DNA of 64,000 bases, from NCBI GenBank assembly GCA_028023455.1, contig JAQFVV010006726.1, positions 357,803 to 421,802 of the forward strand. The letters run 5' to 3'. Positions within the stretch are counted from its first letter, which is position 1, and every line of letters starts with the position of its first letter. The position numbers were made by a program, and so were the translations under genes. This stretch comes from Epiperipatus broadwayi (taxonomy: Eukaryota; Onychophora; Udeonychophora; Euonychophora; Peripatidae). Shown piece by piece: positions 46,101 to 57,630 of this stretch. The notes under the pieces were generated by a model. That model was not told the origin of the DNA, did not search any database, and worked only from the letters and a program-made list of their open reading frames with translations.

Positions 46101-47947
46101 ACATTTGCCTTTTTTTTGGTTTTTGACATTGTATCTGTTAAATCTATTAAATTTTAAAGCAGTAATTTGCATCAACCTTTTTGATTCAAACTTATCATTA
46201 TATATCAGTATGAAGTGATGATCTTTATCTTTCTTCATACATGTAATTTCATTTTAGTGAGAGTTCTTTTAACTGCTTTGCCACTCTTCAACTAAGATGA
46301 GGGATTCATAGTTTTTGTATCAGTTTTTAATGCTGTTTCTGCCCTCTCAAACAGTTTTCTTTATCCTTTTCATTCTTGTAAGTGATTTCCAATTCTGTAG
46401 CCATTTCCATTTGGGGATCTAATCATTTTCTGTCAATAAAGCAAGGTCCAGTAGTTAGTTTTGTGGTGTATTTAAATGGCATTCTGTAACATGATAATGA
46501 TTGAAAATGATAAATGAATGAAAGGCTATTTAAAAAGGTTAAACAATTTCAAATATTTTAGTCCATTTTTGCTGATCCATTATAAGATTTCATACAAAGT
46601 AATATTTCTGATACTGGTTAGCACCTAGTGAGAGTTTTTGGTTACTTTATTTTTAAAATGTTTTGTAAAACATATTTTATTTTAATGTTTTAGTTCCAAA
46701 AAATATCTATAGATATCAGGATAAGCAAAATTCAGCAACATAAAAGGTGTTTTAAGCTTTGCTTTTATAAGTATCCATTGTGCTTTTGACATCAGTTTGG
46801 GAAAATAGTTCAAATAATAATAACTTGATTATTTCCAACATTATTAAAATTTATAAATATTTTTAATTAAAAATCAAGAATATAAATTATAACATTTATT
46901 TTGAGGATAGATATTTTATATCTAAAAATAAAAAGTTATATTTTGGACAATTCAAATTATCCAGGGAGCATTTATAAACTGCTTTCTAATACTTAACAAT
47001 ATAACATATGATTGTCTGTGTAAATATATTGCAATAATGTAAAAAAATATTTAAAAAATTTAAACTTGTAAAGCATAATTTGATTGATTGATGAGATAAT
47101 ATTTATAGCTCATGTTTTAAAAACAAACATGAAATAAAAATGATTTTGTTTGTTTTCTGAAATTAAAATATTCTCTTCAGCAACAGTGAAGAAAGAGATT
47201 GATTGTTTTAATTATGATACAATTTTTCCAAAATATTCAAAAATCAAATGTAATTATTTAGATTTCCTTTATTTGTAAACAAAAGTATCTATCAAATGAG
47301 TCAAATTTATTATATTCTGATAATAATGGATTAATATTAAACTTAATGTTTCATATTTCATGAAAACAATTAAATCGCTAACCTGCATAATAGTTAACAA
47401 ACTAAAACAAATATTGTTAAATATTATTTATTTAAATAGATGCTATTAAAAATAATTACTTGCAAACATAATCACTAAATATTATTGGGAAAAGTGAAGC
47501 AAAACGGTGTCTTAGAATTGATAACATAAGTGATCCAAAAAACAATTATAGAAGACTTGTCTTTTAAAATATAGTTAATAAATATTTATGGAAATAGACT
47601 TACTTGAATAGAAAATCCATAAATGTCATAAACTCCTGTACAAAAATTTGATGAATAGTTTTTGAAAATTGAAAATTTATTTATGGAAAATATATTGTCT
47701 TTTTAAGATTAAAAAATAAATGAATGTGAATGTATTATTCAACTGATTTAAAAAACTAAGGATAGTCATAAACTTTATGAATATATAAATAGAGAAAATT
47801 TATTTTTTATCTTTTCAGATATAACATTACTATATACTATTCTTGACTATTAATATTAATATATCTATAAGAAGTTTTTTTTTTATACTGAATAGCATTA
47901 AAAATGATAAATTGATATTTTACTGGATAAACACATTAATCAAAATT
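46101..47947. other. AT-rich DNA; upstream part may be Penelope-like N-terminal remnant
   Basis: 46101-46450 lies where the RT N-terminus of copy 2 should be on the minus strand and has comparable composition, but I cannot read a convincing block. The rest is featureless. Confidence 0.4.
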
Positions 47948-48036
47948 AGTATTATTGTCCTAAGAAATATCTTCTTTTTTTTCATATGTCATAACAAATA
48001 TATATATATATATACATTTCTTAGGACAATAATACT
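47948..48036. repeat. Perfect 21-bp inverted repeat around a TA tract
   Basis: The left arm 47948-47968 reads agtattattgtcctaagaaa plus t; the right arm 48016-48036 is its exact reverse complement. The 47-bp interval contains poly-T and (TA)n. It would form a hairpin in RNA or cruciform DNA. Perfect arms in diverged surroundings suggest recent origin. Confidence 0.7.
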
Positions 48037-49129
48037 ATCTTTATTCGCCAATTATTTAAATAATTACAAGTTTTTATAACATAAAATGGAATTCATTTAT
48101 TTAACTTTAAATCAACTATTTTATAATTACTATTCTCTTTTATAATTATAATTTAATTAGTTATTTAAACACTATTAAACTGCCTACTCTTCTTTCTCTA
48201 ATCTTACTGCCTGCCATTAGTAATTAGATAATTTAATAGAATAAATTTATCTATGTGCAATGTATTAATACTTTATCAACATTTAGAAAAAAAAAATTAG
48301 AATTAAAACCACTATGTAAAATGTCAATTGAATTATACATATATAATAATAAACTGCAAAAACAGAATTAATGGTGAAGAAATTTAATACAATTATAAAT
48401 ACATACCTATATTGGTTTTAGCCTCCTTACAGCATTTAGCCATTTCCATAGCATTCTATTATTAGTTAAATTTCAACTTATAAAATATTAACGTAAATGT
48501 TATAAACATACTATAATTAATATATATATAGATTCATTTTTGTTATGTTAAATTTTGAAATCCACTTTCTTTTTTTTATTTATACATAAATTGTACTTGA
48601 TAAATAAGTGGTCTAGATAACTAGTTTTTTTTCTTAAAATTTTTAAGAGTTTTTAGAAGTTTCAACATTTATCTATATAAAGAATGAAGTACATCCAAAT
48701 GACGTTTTCTTCTTATGTTTTTCTTTTTTAAAAAAAAGGTCAAACTTAAATGAAACAGAATAATAAATGTTAGAGCTTTACTAGGATTTTTATTTGAAAA
48801 CTAATTCTTTTTAAAAATGGAAAGTTAAAAACAATACAGTCACTTAAAAATGAAAAATAGTGTTTTGACTAGACTAAAGCAAACTTTTTTTTAAATGTCA
48901 TTATAATTCATTGATTTAATTTTATAATAATATTTATTTATCGCTACAACTTCTTGGTGGAAAAAAACACCTTTAGTATAATTTTAATACAGTACATGTT
49001 AATATAATGTTATATACTCAAAATTGGAATCCGAATTTTATTTTTCCATTTACGTCGCAGTATCAAGTAATTGACTTTTATTATTTACAAAAAATTTTAA
49101 GAACTGAAATACAGGCTTATTTTATATCT
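48037..49129. other. AT-rich DNA without a recognisable gene
   Basis: Nothing assignable. Confidence 0.5.
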
Positions 49130-49310
49130 GTATCAATATATGTAATATATAGAGTATATGAGCACAGACTTTCAGACGACCCACAACTTACCATTCTATC
49201 TCAAATCACTGATACACTTGAACACATATATCGTGATTATTTATCTTTTCGATATATATATATGGGTTCAAGTGTATCAGTGATATGAGATAGAGTGGTA
49301 ATGGTTATTT
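49130..49310. mobile_element. Family D repeat, distal-end foldback fragment
   Basis: The left part (tatatgagcacagactttca, then atctcaaatcactgatacac) matches the outer left arm of the 14.9 kb palindrome. After a short AT-rich turn, the right part (caagtgtatcagtgatatga, gatagagtgg) is its inverted counterpart. The hammerhead-bearing interior is absent, so this is a shortened head-to-head derivative. Confidence 0.6.
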
Positions 49311-49388
49311 ATTTATTGTTTACATTCAATAGCATTTTTATCAGTATATTACATGAGGCATGATACATTTAAACATGATATATATATA

Positions 49389-49645
49389 TTGTACCGGTCC
49401 AAATAGTATGCTCACTTAACAAGATTCAAATCCTAAGCAAAAGTACCTTGAATCCAATCATGCTCGAGATACACAGGTCGGGAGCAGTCCTGAATTCTAA
49501 CCTATTTGCCTATTCTTCGAATCCCTGACCCAATGAACAACAATTCTGATAACACAGTAAAATTATTTTAAATCCGTGCCGAGAAGCAGAGCGGTAGAGC
49601 ATAAGATCCGACTAATGATGATGATCGAGGTCGGAGTAGCCCAGG
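49389..49645. other. GC-richer island starting at a TA array (junction ttgtaccggtcc)
   Basis: After a TA run the sequence changes to ttgtaccggtccaaatagta and stays GC-richer for ~250 bp. It contains gaagcagagcggtagagc, a tRNA A-box-like string near 49583. The boundary motif is related to those at 16.6, 18.86, 53.8 and 57.3 kb. It is probably an unidentified mobile element; no coding potential is recognised. Confidence 0.4.
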
Positions 49646-51410
49646 AATTACATTTATTATAGTTATTTATTCACTAATGATAAGCTATTAACTAAAAAAA
49701 ATAGTTATAAATATTAACTAGAAAATAATAATTCAAAAACGATAAACCAGGATTTACATGAAATTATATATATATTTAATAAATGTAGAAAATGCATATA
49801 TAGATTACAAAAGATTAAGGAAACATATGTATATTTTACCAACTACTTTCATGCTTGGGACAATATTATTTATTTACAAGACTTGGAAATTTGTTGTATA
49901 AAATCCCCTCTATCACTCATTAAATAAATACAATTTTACAGATACAATTTTAGAGTGTTTTATAACTTGTGCAGAGTTGATAAGCTAATTCAAGAAAACT
50001 TTTGCTATGAAACATCATGGATGCCGAAAATAAATATAAAATATCGTGACAGTTTTAATAGTAAATGATTTATTTGATAATGGGCAAAATATATGATTTC
50101 AATCATGTATTTCTTAGGAGAACCATTATTTATACTTTTATTCGCATTGTTTGGCAAAGACATCTTTTAGAAATAAGAAACAAACAATGTGCTTTATTTA
50201 CAAGATTACATGATATAATAAACAATTTACTTTTGTCTATGTCTATGGGATCGATAACGGTTTTTCAAAGAAAGCTTTTTAACTCTGAACTGAACGTATT
50301 TTTATGAAATGAATCATTATCTTTAACACATCATTGCGACTTATTAAGATTATGCAGACGGTGATTAAATTAAAGACAAGAGTAATGGCACTAGCATACA
50401 AAAACGAAATACTGCCTCATGGTGATTGTGGATATTTTATCATTTAAAAGAATATTTGAAATGGACTTAGACTGGATATGTCTGCACATTCTGGTGAAGT
50501 GATATCAAAAGGAGAGGCTGAGTTTGAGAGCTCAGATCTTGGTATGCTATCAGTCGCAGCACACAAACCTCATAAAACTTTACGTTCCACAGGAAGCATT
50601 GTACCTGATTACGAACGATTTTGAAAAGTAGAATGGGAGCTTTAGACATTCCCAATGACTAAACAATTGAGAAATGGAGAAGATAAAATATCAGAATAAA
50701 GGAAATGTATGCCAGCAATGTTATTGGACATGAATATAATTTTATAACATAATTTTCATATAATATTATTTTAGAACTTGGAAATTGTCTAACCTCCTGC
50801 GCAATAATCTGTTTTTCAATTCTGAGTCAATTAACAAATCATAATGAATAATAACTTTTATTTATATTACTAAGCTAATAAAATTTATATTTGAATTCAA
50901 TTCCCATATACGTATTAATTAAAGCATTTAGCCCTCTGGGCGATGGTAAGGAAAGATATAATTTTATATTAGGTGTCGCAATCTTTTATAAAGGCAACTA
51001 AACAACAAAATAAAATAAGCATCCACAATAAAATATTTTTACGTATACAACCAACCTAGTGAACGATTTCTATTTTAAATAAACAAATGAATATAATTTT
51101 ACTAATGAATTTAATTAAAGTCACAAGATTGATTGAAACCGACATATTAGAGAAAATAATATATATATTAAACCAAATAAGTTGTATACATTTAATTGAG
51201 CTGCACAAGGTTATACAAACATAAATTAAGCGTGAAAGCAAATGTATATTTAGAATTACATAAGTATTAATAAAGGATTATAGAGAAAGAGTATATGAGC
51301 AAAACTAGAAAAACATAAATGGATCTTTGAAATAATTTAGCTACAAATTATAAATCACCCGTGAATGTTCGTATTAAGACAGCTCTAAATTACATGATTT
51401 TACCTAATAT
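49646..51410. other. AT-rich DNA without a recognisable gene
   Basis: Frames at 50065-50307 (plus) and 50655-50467 (minus) are moderately long and less AT-biased than most, but they contain no motif I recognise. Confidence 0.42.
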
Positions 51411-51419
51411 ATCAGAATA

Positions 51420-51905
51420 GCAGCAGGCAGGTATGTTGATAATCCTACGTCACCTCATATGGCTGGTCAGATGGAATTTTTATGGCTGGTAGACAGTCCT
51501 TGAAGAGAAAAAGAGGCAGGTGGCTCCACTTCTCACACTCCATGGCACTAAACTTCTCTTGACTTCTTAAATGATGGTCTGGCTGATCAGGTGAAAGTAA
51601 CTAACTGATTTATCAAGTAACTAACATATCAAGTGAAATTCACCGACTGACCTTAAAAGGTCTTATGGGCTCTTTTTATACACTATCTCTATAATCCCTT
51701 TACAAACAAAATTTAATTAACAACATGTTTTTATACAGATAAGGCTCAAAATACCATTTTTAGCTATTTTAAATCATTCGACAACAACTGATAAACAATT
51801 TGTTTTCGATCTTAATTGCGAATGACAATTTTAATCAAAGGCAACAAGCTGAATTTAAACAAAGATTATTTTAGCATTTTGAGCCTCCCCCATTCTTCTT
51901 TGTTG
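51420..51905 (-). mobile_element. Possible solo LTR or LTR-retrotransposon end
   Basis: On the minus strand, aaagaagaatgggggagg (about 51901-51884) looks like a polypurine tract. Roughly 200 bp downstream is gtgtataaaaagagccc, a good TATA box (51672-51680), followed by GC-richer sequence to about 51420. Polypurine tract, then a promoter-bearing segment, is the order expected at the 3' LTR of a retrotransposon. I could not fix LTR termini, a primer-binding site or a second LTR, so the call is tentative. Confidence 0.32.
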
Positions 51906-52034
51906 TCACATTAAATAGTTTAATTCAATACTTTAAATCAAAATACATATAGATATAACAAAAAAATTTACAATTATATAAAGAAAAATGTTTAGTTGTC
52001 AGCAATAAACATTAATAACATTATTGCTTCATTC

Positions 52035-52088
52035 ATATATATATATATATATATATATATTCATATATATATATATATATATATATAT
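52035..52088. repeat. (AT)n microsatellite abutting the family B palindrome
   Basis: An AT array with one interruption (ttcat) ends exactly where the family B left arm begins (52089). Another short TA run flanks its right end at about 52900. Confidence 0.88.
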
Positions 52089-52171
52089 CCACAGATGGCG
52101 TTCTACCAAAAATGCCCATCAAGCGTATGTTTTGTTTACATAAACGTCAGCTATCTCTAACTATAATTCCA

Positions 52172-52215
52172 CTTTCAGATCATGATTTCAAGCTATTTGC
52201 TATCGTCAGTGAAAG
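52172..52215 (-). ncRNA. Type I hammerhead ribozyme motif, family B left arm
   Basis: Minus strand: CTTTCA, CTGACGA, T-AGC-aaata-GCT-T, GAAA, TCATGA, TC, TGAAAG. It is identical to the right-arm copy except for C instead of T at the core position that is free in hammerheads (CUGANGA), so the core remains intact. Helix I (CTTTCA/TGAAAG) is a perfect 6 bp. Confidence 0.7.
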
Positions 52216-52706
52216 ACAGGAATAAAGAAACTAGATCTAAATACAAACTGTGAGCGTTTATGAAACAATTTCTATTCAGCTTGCAAGCGTGAATTTTTTA
52301 GACACGTAATGTCTTCAAACTCAGCATAGCAAACCAGATAGCTATATGGGTCTGATCTCAGTTCAGCATCACCACATAGTAGAAGCCTCTGCAATCTATA
52401 TCATTGCAAGAAAGACCTCAAAGGTACATTTATGATAAACAAAAATGCAAGTTAAAAAACTTGCTGAAAACTTGCATTTTTGTTTATCATAAATGTACCT
52501 TTGAGGTCTTTCTTGCAATGATATAGATTGCAGAGGCTTCTACTATGTGGTGATGCTGAACTGAGATCAGACCCATATAGCTATCTGGTTTGCTATGCTG
52601 AGTTTGAAGACATTACGTGTCTAAAAAATTCACGCTTGCAAGCTGAATAGAAATTGTTTCATAAACGCTCAGAGTTTGTATTTAGATCTAGTTTCTTTAT
52701 TCCTGT

Positions 52707-52750
52707 CTTTCACTGATGATAGCAAATAGCTTGAAATCATGATCTGAAAG
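52707..52750 (+). ncRNA. Type I hammerhead ribozyme motif, family B right arm
   Basis: Plus strand, 44 nt: CTTTCA (52707-52712), core CTGATGA (52713-52719), T-AGC-aaata-GCT-T (3-bp helix II closed by a U-U), GAAA (52733-52736), TCATGA, cleavage triplet ATC, then TGAAAG (52745-52750). Helix I is a perfect 6 bp. Helix III with its closing bases is the palindrome ATCATGAT, too short for a normal hairpin loop, so two RNA copies pairing through it would be the likely active form. All invariant core bases are present. Activity is predicted, not shown; the 3-bp helix II is the weak point. Confidence 0.73.
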
Positions 52751-52902
52751 TGGAATTATAGTTAGAGATAGTGAATACTAACTACTCTGACGTTTATGTA
52801 AACAAAACATACGCTTGATGGGCGTTTTTGGTAGAACGCCATCTGTGGACATAAATACAAGCGTTAGCAAGTTTTTTAACTTGCATTTTTGTTTATCATA
52901 TA

Positions 52903-53815
52903 TATATACACATCATGCACACTGCTGTTTTATTTTACTAAATAACAAATAATTTTACTAATCTTTCTAATCATTAGGCATAGTGTGTGGGTGAATAGCA
53001 TATATTTATAGCAGGGTCTGAATTGCGGACCCCTAGGAGGTTAGTATAGATGGTGAAACATGAAGCTTGATGATGATTAGACATCGATTGCTTCAATATA
53101 TGTGTGAAACTTAGTATTTGTCACTTTACAATTCAATAAATATTGCACCAATCTAGATGAATTTTACATAAATTTCCTTTTTGTTTAATAGAATTTTACA
53201 AGACTATACATTTTTGCTTTAATTGTTAAAAATAAAAGTATAATTTGCAACAAAAAAATGTATATTATAACTGTTTTTGAATGATGTCATAAAAAGGCAA
53301 AAAGAGTTCAGGACTGATCAAAATATTACTTAGTGGGAAATTATTTTAAATGAAAAGTATGGATTTTGTAAAGCAATGTAAAATTTCATTTTATAAATGT
53401 ATTTCAAATTAATTAAACTGCATTTATATTATATATTTAATTTCTTATTTGAATTTGACAATTTAGATCGGTTATAATAATAAATTTGATAAACTTTTAG
53501 GAATTCAGTTTAAATATATATTTAACATACATTGAAATAAAACTTAAAATGGCATGGATACAACAAGAGAACTTGATAAACTTTTAGAATATATCTAACA
53601 CATGATTTTTTAAAAAATACTATGAGTACAGCAAGAGATATATTAATGAATTTGATAAACATTTATCATTTCCCTTTAAATGTATTCTCATGTAATAAAT
53701 TAAACTTTTAAATGAATTTTATTAACATAAATATACATTTTAAATTAGTGAAGACATTTATCCAATTTTAAAAGCATTAACCTCCATTAATTAATTAAAT
53801 TACTATATATATATA
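52903..53815. other. AT-rich DNA without a recognisable gene
   Basis: 53500-53680 contains a loosely repeated phrase (gataaacttttag...atatatttaacatac), a weak internal duplication. Nothing else. Confidence 0.45.
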
Positions 53816-54070
53816 CTGTAATGGTAAGGATTGTCCCTCCACGTAACAAAATCTAGAACATAGGCAAAATACACTAAAGCTGATCAAATCTGGATGCTGT
53901 GATCCAAAATCCAACCATCATTCAATCCTTTCACCTCTGCTCAATGATTTAATACCCTATGGATGACATTTCTCAATGTACACACACACTCAATTTACTC
54001 TCGGTCCAGCAGTCACTCCCGGTAGAACAAGAGACTCATAATTTAACTAATTTATCACTGATTTGGTCAG
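53816..54070. other. GC-richer island starting at a TA array (junction ctgtaatggta)
   Basis: A TA run is followed by ctgtaatggtaaggattgtc and ~250 bp of more GC-rich DNA, ending near another TA run (54070-54085). There is no open frame or tRNA-like arm that I can support. It is probably a transposable-element fragment sharing the boundary motif described for other islands. Confidence 0.4.
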
Positions 54071-54639
54071 ATATATATATATACATATAGCTAGGTAATT
54101 AATTATAGAATTTAACAGACTGATCTACATATATGTGATATGGTATATGTGCAATTAAATATAGATTTGGATAAAATGAATTCATGGACAATGAAATATG
54201 CAAACAAGTTATAATTTTAAATATTATTAATTTAATAAAACAATAGCAAACAATAGATCAAAACATACCAAATTATATGATGGAGACATGAGATATAACA
54301 CTTGCAGGCATTAGATAACTGCTGAGATTCATGTTATATATCTCATTATAAGCATTTATTAATGTGTAGCGCAGTATTGGAATTTCATGCCTATATTAAT
54401 TAATATGCTAAATTTCTAGCCCTTTTGTAGTCTGCTAGATTATGTGGAACTTTATAGCCAAAGATATATAACTAACTATCATAACGCTCCTATGGTGTCT
54501 ATTTAATACAAAGTTAAAGCAAGCATGTAATTAGGCTCAGAGATACACAGGTTGGCATGTTAACCTAGATTAGGATGTACACTAATGCTAGATAAGCATT
54601 TAATATAAAAGGGAGAAAAAACTGGTTTATGATAGGTTT

Positions 54640-54945
54640 ACTTACATCCTCTATGGCACATATTAAAATATTAATTAAGCAAAAAGGTGTGAATGGGTCA
54701 TTATTCATGGGCTTCAGTCTCCAAAGACTCGGTTTGCCCTAAGACCGCTCAACTTGCCACAAATAAGAACCAAGCATTATGAATCATCTAGGTCCTTCTG
54801 CCCTAGTTCTAAAAGTGCAGTTGAACCTGAACTAAAGTGGATGAAAGTGACCTCTGCCAGCACATCATCGAGAATCATGTAGCAAGCTGATAAGCATACA
54901 TTGTGTACTTTGTATGGACACATCCGCAACTTATAAATATATATA
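54640..54945. other. GC-richer island, unassigned
   Basis: About 300 bp with raised GC, ending at a TA run. No domain, terminal repeat or RNA structure is recognised. Confidence 0.35.
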
Positions 54946-55964
54946 TATAATGCAATTGCGTAAAATTACATTATCGTGCCTTAAAATTAGATAGCATCTA
55001 TTTGCATATCTATATAATCCAGCTCTCAAATGTAGTATTTTAAATATACTATTAAGGGACTAAATTAATTAGTAACCTAGTTAAATATTATCACCTGCAT
55101 CTCAACATAAATAAATCTAAAGAGGATAAAGTATATTTGTGGGGTAATTATGAATAAACATTAAAATATGCTTTGAGAATATTTATGTGGCTAGTTCCGA
55201 TGATATACGAGTTATATATATATATAAATAGTTATAATTCACAACTAAAATTAAGCAAACTACACAAAATAACTAGATAACTGATTATTGTAATATTGAT
55301 ACCCAAAACTTAATCAGTAAAATAATATGATCTCGAAACAGCGAGTGAGACTGAAGAATAATAATTCAATTATTTAATATTAAATTATAGTGAAGATTTG
55401 AAATTATCTTCGCAAATCGATAAGCCAAAATTAGAATTTATAAATACTTGCGGTTTCGAGTCATTTGGCATATTAAATACACATATTATATTAAAATGAT
55501 AAGATCATAAAATAAATTGAATAGATTTAGAAATAGGCATAAAAGGACTGCAGAAAGTTAAACATTTAAAATAGATTATTAGGAGTTTTACATTTTAAAA
55601 GAGAATTCAAGTTTTACACTATAAAAGAGAATTCAAATTTTACAATCAGACAAGACTTAGCATTTAACAATCTTCTTTGTAGATTTTAGTAAAGGTGTTG
55701 GTGAAAGGCAGATTTAATGAATAGCTAGCTTTTAAAAGAAAGAAACGCAAGTAACACTTTATAAACAGAGCTCTGAGAAAAAATTACCATTTAGCTGTTT
55801 CCATTGCAGTTAGTTTTGAAGAACTTGGGACAATAATAAATTGACACTTGATGATGATACACAGTTAATAGAGATTTTCCCTGGGCTACTTTTGCTGGTT
55901 ATGGCATTAAGTTTCATTGGACCAAAGTGCTCCCTTCCCTAGCTAAGGGCCAAGAGGTGATCTG
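54946..55964. other. AT-rich DNA with a short tandem repeat
   Basis: A ~23-bp phrase (ataaaagagaattcaa.ttttaca) is repeated in tandem near 55596-55642. The last 150 bp (55800-55964) are GC-richer and lead into the 499-bp duplication. Confidence 0.45.
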
Positions 55965-56962
55965 TCGCCATCCTACTCAATTGTTTTAAGGTGAAACTGA
56001 TGTAGATTCGGCTTACAGTTCACTTAATATATATATATGATCTGCTCTTTGTTAATAAAACTTTAAATATTTATACCTTTTGAACTCTGTCCACCTGTTA
56101 TTTTTTTACGTAACTGAGAAATCCATTTAATTATTTTAGCAAAACATTTAATTGTTACAACCGGTAGAAAAACTCATTCATTTATTTAGAAAAACAATTT
56201 TAGTGATAACAAAGTAATTTAGATTCTGTTTTTCTGCTTATTTTGTTGTTAACATTTTATATTTCCAATAACATCCACGCTATTTTAGGACTATTTTAGG
56301 ACAAAATATGTGACATACATTAAAATCTGTTTACAAAATCAAATGTTATTTTGACAAAATGACCTTTGTAATTAGTAGAAAACATTTTATAACCATATGT
56401 GGCCGAATAAATGCAGAATAACAGGAAATATGCGTACGCAATTTCAATAATATAACAATAAAGTCGCCATCCTGCTCAATCATTTTAAGGTGAAACCGAC
56501 GTGGATTCGGCTTACAGTTCACTTTATATATATATATGATCTGCTCTTTGTTAATAAAACTTTAAGTATTTATACCTTTTGAACTCTGTCCACCTGTTAT
56601 TTTTTTACGTAGCTGAGAAATACATTTAATTATTTTAGCAAAACATTTAATTGTTACAACCGGTAGAAAAACTCATTCATTTATTTAGAAAAACAATTTT
56701 AGTGATAACAAAGTAATTTAGATTCTGTTTTCCTGTTTATTTTGTTGTTAACATTTTATATTTCAAATAACATCCATGCTATTTTAGGACTATTTTAGGA
56801 CAAAATGTGTGACCTACATTAAAATCTGTTCACAAAATCAAATGTTATTTTGACAAAATGACCTTTGTCATTAGTAGAAAACATTTTATAACCATATGTG
56901 GCCGAATAAATGCAGAATAACAGGAAATATGCGTACGCGATTTCAATAATATAACAATAAAG
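55965..56962. repeat. Tandem duplication, two 499-bp units
   Basis: Unit 1 (55965-56463) and unit 2 (56464-56962) are adjacent direct copies, each starting tcgccatcctrctcaat and ending ataacaataaag. They differ at a few percent of positions (e.g. gaaactgatgtagattcgg versus gaaaccgacgtggattcgg), several being C/T differences. No open frame. The exact period and low divergence indicate a recent tandem event. I searched both strands by eye for CUGANGA with GAAA and did not find a hammerhead. Confidence 0.85.
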
Positions 56963-57066
56963 TTGCCAACTAATTTAACTAAAATATTTCTTAAACTAGA
57001 AACATTTATAAAATGAATATACATATCTGTAATATATATACCATTAATAATTTAGACTAAAATATT

Positions 57067-57630
57067 TCCTAAATTAGAAATATTTATAAAATTGATACAT
57101 ATCTATACATATTCAATTAAATTACAGACATACTACTCGCATATATATACATGATTCTGCATATATAATAATTTAATGTTATTCAAATGGGTATTCTGGG
57201 AGGGTTTAAACCTGGCATATAGATAGATGTGTGGGTAAAATACGTGAAACGGGCAGATGGATGAAACTGACCATTTCAATATATATATATATATAATACT
57301 GTGACTGGCCAACTACAATATGGTATGGTGGATGTAAATAACAACTAACTTCCTAAATTAGAAATATTTATAAAATTGATACATATCTATACATATTCAA
57401 TTAAATTACAGACATACTACTCGCATATATATACATGACTCTGCATATATAATAATTTAATGTTATTCAAATGGGTATTCTGGGAGGGTTTAAACCTGGC
57501 ATATAGATAGATGTGTGGGTAAAATACGTGAAACGGGCAGATGGATGAAACTGACCATTTCAATATATATATATAATACTGTGACTGGACAACTACAATA
57601 TGGTATGGTGGATGTAAATAACAATTAATA
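57067..57630. repeat. Tandem duplication, 284- and 280-bp units
   Basis: Unit 1 (57067-57350) and unit 2 (57351-57630) both start tcctaaattagaaatattta and end near gatgtaaataacaa. They are almost identical; the length difference is two TA repeats. A third, more diverged partial start (cttaaactagaaacatttat) lies at about 56990. Both units contain a TA run followed by actgtgactggcc or actgtgactggac, another variant of the TA-array junction motif. Confidence 0.85.

Larger units (their letters stand above)
52089..52902. mobile_element. Family B head-to-head palindrome with two hammerhead motifs
   Basis: The left arm (52089-52453) is an almost exact reverse complement of the right arm (52469-52848), separated by 15 bp. 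The 15-bp length difference is one insertion near 52770-52785. The inner segment aacttgcatttttgtttatc (52469) recurs at 52878, preceded in both places by the sequence around agcaagttttttaac. On the plus strand 52469-52902 is therefore one complete 409-bp unit plus ~24 bp of the next: a tandem junction. The left arm is an inverted partial unit. Each arm carries a full hammerhead motif. No protein is encoded. The arms are so similar that the copy must be recent or gene-converted. Confidence 0.85.
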
